64,000 nucleotides of DNA from contig NZ_MUGW01000034.1 in assembly GCF_002217285.1 (NCBI RefSeq), positions 1 to 64,000 on the forward strand. The letters run 5' to 3'. Position 1 is the first letter of the stretch. Every line of letters starts with the position of its first letter. The notes beneath the pieces were generated by a model, which worked only from the letters and a program-made list of their open reading frames with translations, was not told where the DNA came from and made no database searches. Of the stretch, positions 16,767 through 24,001 are shown one piece after another. Made by a program: the position numbers and the translations under genes. Source of the stretch: Flavobacterium hercynium (GTDB lineage: Bacteria > Bacteroidota > Bacteroidia > Flavobacteriales > Flavobacteriaceae).

Positions 16767-19061
16767 ATGTCAAATTTTAAAATAGTTGGAAATGCTAATC
16801 CAACAGTGGGGCAAAAAGAAATGTATTCTATAACAGATAGCTTTTCAGTAAACCTTCCAACGACCAACACGGTAATAAACAATCCTTTGTTTCCAGAAGC
16901 CAAAGTAAATTGGTCAATGCAGCAACTAGTAGGCGGAAACTGGATAGTAAAAGAGAATACAAAGAAAACAGGTAATGAAGTTCCATATACTTTTACGGAA
17001 GCTACTCTTGAGTATGATGATCTCAAAATAGTCGCTGAAAAGAACGGACAAGAAGTCTCGATGAAAATTAAACCTAAAAAAAGTCTGGAGCGAAAAATTG
17101 CAACTGTTACTTTTTTAGATGAAAACTGGAATCCTCCCAAACGTCGATTTGCGTATGGCGATAAGCTAATTGCCAGAATTCATTGCGTAAACTTAGACGG
17201 CTGTCATGGTAAAATTGTACTGTATGAAGATGACGAACCTTACGGAACCAATACAAATTACAACCGTTATAGTAAATTTACAACAGTACCTATTTATATT
17301 GAAGATGGCAAAGCCGAAGCGCACTTCATCCTCAATCCGAACTTCGCCAAACTAGCTAATGCGTTTGGCGACAAAGGTTACGGTAAACAAGAAGGTGAAT
17401 TTCATGAATATTACATTACCGTAGAAATCTTTAACCAAAAACCTTTCGAAAGCCAAAATATTGAGGTACGAAATCCGGATTATGAGAGTCCGCAGATTCT
17501 CCGCGAAAATTTTCATAATAATTCTAAAGTCAATTATTACGAAACGAAAGTGGAAGTATTAGCTCAAATTCGGGAAATTGGTGATAGTATTAGAGAAATC
17601 ACAAATAAGGCTTTGATGGTTGATGTGCTTGATGGTGTTGAGGAGAATGAGGAAACTAATAGTAATTGTCCAAATTGTAATGAAGATATTACACTTGATG
17701 AAATTAAAAAAATCTGCGTAGATAAAAACAATAATTGCTTAATAGCAAATGATACAATGATACGATCTGCGCTTCCTTTTTTAAATACATATCGCAAAAA
17801 AGTTGGTATAACTACCTGCGTGCGAAAAGCCCATTTCTTAGCTCAAATATCTCAGGAAAGTCATTTTTACAGTTTACAAGAAAATTTTAATTGGTATTGG
17901 AAATCTCTATTAAAAACTTACCCTTCTTACTTTGACCAGTTTGAAACACATGCTGAAAAAGAAAGTGAAGCAAAAAGACTAGGAAGACCTAATGCGGCCA
18001 AAAATCCGGGATTAACACAAGATCAACAAGTAAAACTAGCCAACGCAATATATGGTAAAACTCACCCTCTAGGCGGATTACATATAAACGATGGTGATGG
18101 CTGGCTCTACAGTGGTAAAGGCTTTAAACAAATTACATGGAAAGGCAATTACAAAGAACTACAAAATTACTTTAATGCTAATATGAAGGTTAATAATGAA
18201 CCTGATGTAAATTGGATTGAAGGTGATAATCCTTATAAATTAAAAAACAATGCAAAAAATGCTATTACAAGTGCACTGGCATTTTGGGGCTATAATAAAA
18301 TTAATTTAGTTGCTAATTCCGCAACAACTACATCTGTTGAAAATGTTACAGCAAAAATTAATACATCTAAAAGTACTGATATAGTTAACCCCAGAATTGA
18401 GTTTTTTAAAAATGCAATAAAAGTGTTAAAAGTAAAAGATTGTAACCCAATAAAAAAAGATAAAAATAAGATCTGTAGTTATGACGAAAAATTCTCTGCA
18501 AATGCAAATGAAGTTTATATAAACATTATCACTACAAAAGATAGAAATCTACAAGGACCTTTAATAGTATTTAATGAATCTAACATACTTTTTAAAACGC
18601 ATTCTCTTTGTAGGGGAAGTAATAAAAATAAAACAAAAGCCAATGGGAATGGAGACACGCCAGTAGGAAGAGCAACAACATCTTATAATTCAGAAAAACA
18701 TAAAGGCGAATTAAGTTATGGTAACAATGGATTAATTTATTTAACAGGTGAAAATGGCGAATTTTTAACAGCTACAAGAAATGGCAGAAATGGTATTGCA
18801 ATACATTCTGGGCATACTGTAGTATATAAAGATTACATAGATGATAGAGGTCAATTAATGTCTACCTATGGATGTGTTAGAGTTTATAATAATGAGATGG
18901 AAAAACTTGGTAATTTATATACTGATTTATCAAATCAAGGAAAAAAAATCTATTGTTATATAGAAGAGTATGACGGAGATATTGAAGATGTTTATGCCTT
19001 TTATGATTTACCAATTGACACCAAAGATTCAAAACGAAGAAATAGAGCTAATGCTCAATAA
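16767..19061 (+). CDS. Predicted T6SS effector: GH19-like lysozyme plus L,D-transpeptidase-like domain
   Basis: A 764-aa protein without a signal peptide, so export must be by the spike. Residues ~1-290 are beta-rich with Ig-like repeats and probably adapt it to the tip. Residues ~305-560 resemble GH19 chitinase/lysozyme-like enzymes: the putative catalytic Glu is E364 in LAQISQESHF, with later motifs YSGKGFKQITWKGNY and ITSALAFWGY. Residues ~575-740 show an L,D-transpeptidase (YkuD-like) pattern: GDTPVGRATTS, AIHSGH (H680, H683) and STYGCVRV with nucleophile C703. Both domains should attack peptidoglycan (glycan strand and peptide). The DNA becomes visibly more AT-rich from about 17.64 kb, consistent with swapping of toxin modules. 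Effector status is inferred from context. Confidence 0.78.
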   Translation: MSNFKIVGNANPTVGQKEMYSITDSFSVNLPTTNTVINNPLFPEAKVNWSMQQLVGGNWIVKENTKKTGNEVPYTFTEATLEYDDLKIVAEKNGQEVSMKIKPKKSLERKIATVTFLDENWNPPKRRFAYGDKLIARIHCVNLDGCHGKIVLYEDDEPYGTNTNYNRYSKFTTVPIYIEDGKAEAHFILNPNFAKLANAFGDKGYGKQEGEFHEYYITVEIFNQKPFESQNIEVRNPDYESPQILRENFHNNSKVNYYETKVEVLAQIREIGDSIREITNKALMVDVLDGVEENEETNSNCPNCNEDITLDEIKKICVDKNNNCLIANDTMIRSALPFLNTYRKKVGITTCVRKAHFLAQISQESHFYSLQENFNWYWKSLLKTYPSYFDQFETHAEKESEAKRLGRPNAAKNPGLTQDQQVKLANAIYGKTHPLGGLHINDGDGWLYSGKGFKQITWKGNYKELQNYFNANMKVNNEPDVNWIEGDNPYKLKNNAKNAITSALAFWGYNKINLVANSATTTSVENVTAKINTSKSTDIVNPRIEFFKNAIKVLKVKDCNPIKKDKNKICSYDEKFSANANEVYINIITTKDRNLQGPLIVFNESNILFKTHSLCRGSNKNKTKANGNGDTPVGRATTSYNSEKHKGELSYGNNGLIYLTGENGEFLTATRNGRNGIAIHSGHTVVYKDYIDDRGQLMSTYGCVRVYNNEMEKLGNLYTDLSNQGKKIYCYIEEYDGDIEDVYAFYDLPIDTKDSKRRNRANAQ

Positions 19062-19067
19062 TCAACT

Positions 19068-20264
19068 ATGAAAAAGTATAAATTCAGAATAATATTGCTT
19101 ACTACTCTAGGAATATTTTTAAGTAGTAATTCACAAACAAAAGATAATCAAGTTTCAAATAAAAACGAAAGCTTATTAGTTCTTAATAAAAAACAAGAAA
19201 CAATGGAAATAGATATTTTCTCAGACTATGCAAAAAAAAATAATTATAAAATTATTAGTAAAGAAGAATTTACAAAACGTTGTTTAGATTTTTTTGGAAT
19301 TAATATTCTTGACATAGATAAAGAAAATTATATCGAAATAAACTCAAATTCAGGATATCTTCTCTCTGCAGAAAAACAGTTTCTAAGAACGGAAGCAGAA
19401 GGTCTTTTTTACAACCCGAGCCTCGATGTTCCAGTTTCAAAAGATTATGCCATTAAAGAATTAAATAACAGAGAAAATAGAATTGGTGAAAAATTTTTAG
19501 CATATAACAAATTATTATTTAATGATGATTTAGTAACCTTAAGTTACTTTATCAATAATCCTGAAATTATAGAAATAGTCATTGACTTTGATTATGAAAA
19601 AAGTATTCATTTCTTCAACATGGCTATCGAAATGTTCAAAAAAGAAAATTTCATAATGGAAAACTTCAATAATCACTATCTATTTTATAATAATAAAAAT
19701 AAAGGCTATAAGAAAGATTTATTAAATAATATATATTTAAGAAGTAATAATAATTTTGAGCAAATTAATAATAGTCTTGTAGCACTTTCTTATAATTTTA
19801 GTAAAGCTTTTAAAAAAATTCCAATTTATCAGAAAACAAAGGATGAGTGCGCAATATATATCATACAATTACTCAACAGATTTGATAAAAAAAACAAAAT
19901 AAATATTGGCAGTATTAATGATCAATTAGCATATGTTCAACTAAAAAATTTCCTTAAATCAGATTATGATTTTGAGAATAGATTGAAATTAAGCAACTAT
20001 TATAATGATACAGAAATTAAAGAGCTTGTAGAAAACTACAATATATTAAAGCTAGATGATGTATCTGAAACGTTTTTTAAAATAAATGACCCAGACGGTT
20101 ACACCAATTTAAGAAAATACCAAAATACCTCATCAGAAATTTTGCAAAGAATAGTTAGCGGTTCAGAAATTGAAGTTTTGGATAATTCAGGAGATTGGTG
20201 GCTTGTAGAAACTAGAGAAGGTAAAAGAGGATATGTTCATAAAACTAGAATAAAGGCTGAATAA
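19068..20264 (+). CDS. Secreted SH3b-domain protein, candidate immunity protein
   Basis: A 398-aa protein with an N-terminal signal sequence (residues 1-22) and a C-terminal bacterial SH3 domain at ~330-398, ending GDWWLVETREGKRGYVHKTRIKAE-like strands. The middle is helical and unrecognised. It begins 6 bases after the effector stop and shares its AT-rich composition. A cell-wall toxin needs a periplasmic immunity protein, so this is the best candidate; alternatively it may be an accessory cell-wall-binding protein. A second Met at codon 46 is too far in to keep the signal peptide. Confidence 0.6.
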   Translation: MKKYKFRIILLTTLGIFLSSNSQTKDNQVSNKNESLLVLNKKQETMEIDIFSDYAKKNNYKIISKEEFTKRCLDFFGINILDIDKENYIEINSNSGYLLSAEKQFLRTEAEGLFYNPSLDVPVSKDYAIKELNNRENRIGEKFLAYNKLLFNDDLVTLSYFINNPEIIEIVIDFDYEKSIHFFNMAIEMFKKENFIMENFNNHYLFYNNKNKGYKKDLLNNIYLRSNNNFEQINNSLVALSYNFSKAFKKIPIYQKTKDECAIYIIQLLNRFDKKNKINIGSINDQLAYVQLKNFLKSDYDFENRLKLSNYYNDTEIKELVENYNILKLDDVSETFFKINDPDGYTNLRKYQNTSSEILQRIVSGSEIEVLDNSGDWWLVETREGKRGYVHKTRIKAE

Positions 20265-20308
20265 TTGATTTAAACTACACAAAGTCCGCTAATTATTTTT
20301 CTTAAATA

Positions 20309-20335
20309 CCTAACAGGTTTATAAAACCTGTTAGG
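20309..20335. repeat. Perfect palindrome CCTAACAGGTTT-ATA-AAACCTGTTAGG
   Basis: 12-bp arms with a 3-base loop. A second copy with 8-bp arms (TAACAGGT...ACCTGTTA) lies at 20360-20382. No T-run follows either. They may still fold at the end of the type VI transcript. Confidence 0.75.
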
Positions 20336-20447
20336 ACACTTTGTCGAAACTGGATTTCTTAACAGGTCTTCAAAACCTGTTAGATATAAGATAAACAGCC
20401 GTTTAATAAACATGATTGTTATATTTCTTAAAAAAATATTAAAAAAT

Positions 20448-20592
20448 AGTCCTGATAGCAGTGAAAATAACTTTTAGCGAAAACCTGTTTTTTATATTTT
20501 TTGAAGAGCGATCAGAAGAAGATCCAGCAAAGACCAATAAAAACAACGTGTTAGAAAAAAAGCAGCATCGCAAATAGCAGTCCGGATAACTA
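20448..20592 (+). ncRNA. Candidate structured RNA, copy 1 (diverged)
   Basis: It opens with AGTCCTGATAGCAGTG (20448-20463) and closes with ATCGCAAATAGCAG (20567-20580). The element at 62310-62386 on the other strand opens with AGCCCTGATGGAAGCG and closes with TAGCGTACAGCAG, the same order and polarity. The middle of this copy is longer and less hairpin-like. It could be an ncRNA, a leader of kdsA or simply a repeat. Confidence 0.35.
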
Positions 20593-20646
20593 TCTGGTTT
20601 CAGAAAAAAAAACCTTAATCTTTATTCCGTATTCATAAATCATAAC

Positions 20647-20654
20647 TACCTTTG
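20647..20654 (+). promoter_or_regulatory. -7 box (TACCTTTG) for kdsA
   Basis: An exact TAnnTTTG match 21 bases before the ATG at 20676. It overlaps an upstream in-frame TTG at 20652, so that TTG cannot be the start. Confidence 0.5.
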
Positions 20655-20675
20655 TATTGTCAAATAATTCATATT

Positions 20676-21494
20676 ATGAACATACAACATATTCCACAAA
20701 TTAAGCATACTGAAAGTGGTAATTTCTTTTTATTAGCAGGACCTTGCGCTATTGAAGGTGAAGAAATGGCGCTAAGAATTGCAGAAAAATTAGTTGGTAT
20801 TACCGACAAACTTGAGATTCCTTATGTATTCAAAGGATCTTTTAAAAAAGCTAACCGATCGAGGATTGATAGTTTCTCCGGAATTGGAGACGAAAAAGCT
20901 TTAAAAATTTTAAGAAAAGTTTCTGAAACTTTCCATATTCCAACTGTAACAGATATTCATACTAATGAAGATGCTGATATGGCAGCACAATACGTAGATG
21001 TTTTGCAGATTCCTGCTTTCCTTGTTCGTCAGACTGACCTGGTTGTTGCTGCGGCTAACACTGGAAAGGTAGTGAACTTGAAGAAAGGTCAATTTATGAG
21101 CCCGGAGAGCATGAAACATGCTGTACAAAAAGTTTTAGATTGTAATAATGAAAACGTAATGGTTACGGATCGTGGTACTATGTTTGGTTACCAGGACATG
21201 ATTGTTGATTACAGAGGTATTCCTACTATGCAACAATATGCTACAACGGTTTTGGATGTTACGCATTCTTTGCAACAGCCTAACCAAACGGCCGGTGTAA
21301 CCGGTGGTAGACCTGATATGATCGAAACTGTAGCAAAAGCTGGTATTGCTGTAGGTGTTGATGGAATTTTCATCGAAACACACTTTGATCCTGCTAATGC
21401 AAAAAGTGATGGTGCTAATATGCTGCACCTTGACTATTTTGAAGGCTTAATGACCAAATTGGTTGCCATCAGAAAAACTGTTAACTCATTTTAA
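20676..21494 (+). CDS. kdsA: 3-deoxy-8-phosphooctulonate (Kdo-8-P) synthase
   Basis: A 272-aa class I aldolase-fold enzyme condensing phosphoenolpyruvate with arabinose 5-phosphate to make Kdo-8-P for lipopolysaccharide. The family motifs LLAGPCAIEGEE, FKGSFKKANRSR, DIHTNEDA, LVRQTDLV, NLKKGQFM and GGRPDMIE are all intact. The ATG at 20676 is chosen because the promoter -7 box covers the earlier TTG. The next gene starts 19 bases downstream. Confidence 0.95.
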   Translation: MNIQHIPQIKHTESGNFFLLAGPCAIEGEEMALRIAEKLVGITDKLEIPYVFKGSFKKANRSRIDSFSGIGDEKALKILRKVSETFHIPTVTDIHTNEDADMAAQYVDVLQIPAFLVRQTDLVVAAANTGKVVNLKKGQFMSPESMKHAVQKVLDCNNENVMVTDRGTMFGYQDMIVDYRGIPTMQQYATTVLDVTHSLQQPNQTAGVTGGRPDMIETVAKAGIAVGVDGIFIETHFDPANAKSDGANMLHLDYFEGLMTKLVAIRKTVNSF

Positions 21495-21513
21495 ATTTTT
21501 TAATATTAATTAG

Positions 21514-22359
21514 TTGAAAAATAAATTATTATTCTTGCCATTCTTCTTAATGTGTTTTGCTGTAAACACATTTGCTCAGGAAGAAGTCGCAATACAAGAT
21601 AAATACACAGCACATAATAAAGGAAAGTTCTTTGTTTCATGGGGTGGTAATAGAGAAAGTTACTCTAAATCTGATGTAACTTTTAGAGGAAAGGACTATA
21701 ATTTTACGGTAAATAATATGACTGCGCATGACAAACCTAAGGGATGGCATATCGACTATATTAACCCTGTAAACATGACGATTCCGCAAACTAACTTAAG
21801 AGTTGGTTATTTTATTAATGACCATTATAGTGTTGCAGTTGGTGTAGACCACATGAAATATGTAATGACTCAAAATCAGACGGCAAATGTTACTGGTTAT
21901 ATCAATGGTGAGGTTCACAATGGTGTTTACAACAACACTCCTGTCAATTTTACTGATGAAACGTTCTTAACTTACGAGCATACTGACGGATTGAACTACG
22001 TTAATACTGAAGTTTCCAGACATGACGATATTTCGAAATGGTTTAATCTGCCTAATATCGACAAGGTTCAGATTAATTTAACTGAAGGTATTGGCGGTGG
22101 TGTTTTATATCCAAAAACGAATACGATGCTTTTAGGAAAAGATCGCCATGATGATTTTCATGTTTCAGGATTTGGACTATCTGCAAAAGCCGGAATTAAT
22201 ATTACTTTCTTTAAGTATTTTTACCTTCAGGGTGAGCTAAAAGGTGGTTACATCAACATGCAGGATATTAAAACAACGGTTAGTAACGACGATAAGGCTT
22301 CGCAAGAGTTCTTTTTCTTACAGCGAATTATTGCTGTCGGTGGAATTTTTAGAATCTAA
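21514..22359 (+). CDS. Outer-membrane beta-barrel-type protein (unrecognised)
   Basis: A 281-aa protein with a clear signal peptide (residues 1-21, ending FAQE). The mature part alternates polar and hydrophobic residues with many aromatics and ends in a strand finishing FRI, typical of small outer-membrane beta-barrels. The start codon is TTG: an in-frame TAG lies immediately before it and no ATG gives the signal sequence. It follows kdsA by 19 bases, suggesting an envelope-related operon. Function unknown. Confidence 0.7.
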   Translation: MKNKLLFLPFFLMCFAVNTFAQEEVAIQDKYTAHNKGKFFVSWGGNRESYSKSDVTFRGKDYNFTVNNMTAHDKPKGWHIDYINPVNMTIPQTNLRVGYFINDHYSVAVGVDHMKYVMTQNQTANVTGYINGEVHNGVYNNTPVNFTDETFLTYEHTDGLNYVNTEVSRHDDISKWFNLPNIDKVQINLTEGIGGGVLYPKTNTMLLGKDRHDDFHVSGFGLSAKAGINITFFKYFYLQGELKGGYINMQDIKTTVSNDDKASQEFFFLQRIIAVGGIFRI

Positions 22360-22380
22360 TATTTCATAAAATATATTTGA

Positions 22381-22418
22381 AAAAATAGTTATCATTTTAT
22401 TTGGTAACTATTTTTTTT
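22381..22418 (+). terminator. Intrinsic terminator after the barrel gene
   Basis: AAAATAGTTA/TAACTATTTT (10 bp, extended by a T-G and a C-G pair) followed by an eight-T run. Confidence 0.88.
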
Positions 22419-22467
22419 ATCAATTACTTTGTAATTCAAAGTACTTTAAAAAAATCAAGTGTATATC

Positions 22468-23151
22468 ATGAAAAAAACAAAATACATTTTCCTTGCCATA
22501 ACTTTCATACTTAGCTTCTCATTTGCTTTGTTTATAGCAATGCGCGTGTTTCCAAACAATCCGTTTTCGCAAGCAAAAAACATATCTGCTGTTGCATCAT
22601 CAGAGCAATTTCAGGATGGTGATTTAATATTTCAGACTTCGGAATCGAGTCAGTGTGAAGCGGTGCGAATTGCTACAAATTCTAAATTTTCGCATTGTGG
22701 AATTCTATATTACATAAACGGTAATCTTTTTGTCTACGAAGCTGTACAACCTGTAAAACTTACTCCTTTCTCTCAATGGATTCAACATGGAAAAGAGGGT
22801 AAATATGCTGTAAAAAGATTAAAAAATGCAGCTAAGGTTTTGAATCCTGCTACGCTGCAAAAAATGAAAGATTATAGCCAGCAATTTAATGGCAAAGATT
22901 ATGACGCCTATTTTGAGTGGTCTGATACCCGAATTTATTGTTCTGAATTGATTTGGAAGATCTATAAAAATGCTGCTGATATTGAACTATGTAAGCTTCG
23001 TGAATTAAAGAGTTTTAATCTTTCGGACAATAGAGTTCAGAAAATTCTAAAGGAGCGATACGGCAATGATATTCCGCTTCAGGAGAAAGTTGTTGCTCCT
23101 TCTGATCTGTACGAATCTGATTTACTTACAACCGTAATCGATACGTATTAG
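22468..23151 (+). CDS. YiiX-like permuted papain-fold amidase
   Basis: A 227-aa protein with an N-terminal hydrophobic segment (~5-25). The fold is that of the YiiX/YaeF (C92, permuted NlpC/P60-related) family: the His motif is in FSHCGILYY, an acidic residue in VYEAVQP, and the catalytic Cys in RIYCSELIWK. Such enzymes are predicted amidases or esterases acting on lipids or peptides; the substrate is unknown. The ATG at 22468 is preferred to a GTG three codons upstream. Confidence 0.82.
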   Translation: MKKTKYIFLAITFILSFSFALFIAMRVFPNNPFSQAKNISAVASSEQFQDGDLIFQTSESSQCEAVRIATNSKFSHCGILYYINGNLFVYEAVQPVKLTPFSQWIQHGKEGKYAVKRLKNAAKVLNPATLQKMKDYSQQFNGKDYDAYFEWSDTRIYCSELIWKIYKNAADIELCKLRELKSFNLSDNRVQKILKERYGNDIPLQEKVVAPSDLYESDLLTTVIDTY

Positions 23152-23185
23152 AAATTACTTTCTACTCCCTCTTTTTCCAATAATA

Positions 23186-23213
23186 AAGGCTAATTCAAAA
23201 CATTAGCTTTTTT
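23186..23213 (+). terminator. Hairpin terminator after the YiiX-like gene
   Basis: GCTAAT at 23189-23194 pairs with ATTAGC at 23202-23207, followed by a seven-T run. A short but well-placed stem. Confidence 0.65.
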
Positions 23214-23256
23214 ATTTAGTATTTCACTTTGAAACTCAAAGAACTTTATACAAGCA

Positions 23257-23348
23257 GTCGAAAGTCGAAAGTCGAAAGTCGAAAGTCGAAAGTCGAAAGT
23301 CGAAAGTCGAAAACAACAAACAACAAACAACAAACAACAAACAACAAA
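23257..23348. repeat. Two adjacent heptamer arrays: GTCGAAA x8 and CAACAAA x5
   Basis: Eight perfect copies of GTCGAAA (23257-23312), one extra A, then five perfect copies of CAACAAA (23314-23348). They lie 25 bases before the ATG of the Coq4-like gene, in its promoter or leader. Perfect short tandem repeats can change length by slippage and could alter promoter spacing. The reverse frame gives a repetitive ORF that is not a gene. Confidence 0.97.
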
Positions 23349-23373
23349 CCTATAACCTATACCTAAAACCAGC

Positions 23374-23826
23374 ATGAAAGATACAATAATTGAAAAAATG
23401 TACGAGTTGTCCAGAAAACCATATCAAAAATACTTTAAGAAAAATGAGCCTTGGCAAATTGATAAAACAAAGTTGATGGATTATCCTGAAGATAGTTTAG
23501 GATTTGGTTTAGGAAATTTTCTTTATAAGAATCATTTTGATATTCAGCCTAAGCTGGAAGACCATGATGTCATTCATGTTTTGACTAATACAGGAACATC
23601 GGTTTTGGAAGAAATTGGAATGCAGTATTATTTACTGGGAAACGGAAAGAGAAGTTTGTATTTATTTCTTGTTACGCTATCCGGAATACTATTTTATCCC
23701 ACTAAAATTAATTACTTTTTTAAAGAATATAAAAAAGGACGTCAGGCTTTGCCTTTTCATTATATTGATTTTTCGAAGATGTTGTTTATGCCGATTCACT
23801 CGATCAAAGAAACATTTAAGATATGA
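23374..23826 (+). CDS. Coq4 family protein
   Basis: A 150-aa protein matching the Coq4 fold. The zinc-ligand signature HDxxH-x11-E is present: HDVIHV near residue 70 with the Glu in SVLEEIGMQ. Eukaryotic Coq4 takes part in ubiquinone synthesis, but this phylum uses menaquinone, so a different polyprenyl-related role is likely. It lacks the longer termini of the mitochondrial protein. It is preceded by heptamer arrays and followed by a bidirectional terminator. Confidence 0.8.
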   Translation: MKDTIIEKMYELSRKPYQKYFKKNEPWQIDKTKLMDYPEDSLGFGLGNFLYKNHFDIQPKLEDHDVIHVLTNTGTSVLEEIGMQYYLLGNGKRSLYLFLVTLSGILFYPTKINYFFKEYKKGRQALPFHYIDFSKMLFMPIHSIKETFKI

Positions 23827-23850
23827 AGTGTAAGCCTAAACAGGATATAA

Positions 23851-23887
23851 AAAAAAAGCTACGAGAATATACCCGTAGCTTTCTGTT
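23851..23887. terminator. Bidirectional terminator between the Coq4-like and M28 genes
   Basis: AAAGCTACG/CGTAGCTTT stem (9 bp). The minus-strand side runs into nine T residues, and the plus side into a looser TTCTGTTTT. It can end both convergent transcripts. Confidence 0.85.
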
Positions 23888-24001
23888 TTATTGTAAAAAC
23901 TAATTTTAGTTATAAATTATGAATGTGAATTGCGAATAAGAACTTGTAAATAACTCTAAACCCATAATTCATAACTCATAACTCATAATTTATAATTAAA
24001 T

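Larger units (their letters stand above)
20265..20675. other. 411-base gap: palindromes and candidate structured RNA
   Basis: No ORF is supported. The gap holds two AACAGGT-type palindromes (20309-20335 and 20360-20382), a diverged copy of a possible structured RNA (20448-20592), and the kdsA -7 box. Confidence 0.6.

Noticed and set aside
23257..23348. CRISPR array
   Set aside because: The repeats are 7-base units with no spacers, so this is a simple tandem repeat.
23190..23375. 61-aa minus-strand ORF rich in LSTFDFR repeats
   Set aside because: It is only the translation of the heptamer arrays on the reverse strand; it has no homology-like features and overlaps a leader.
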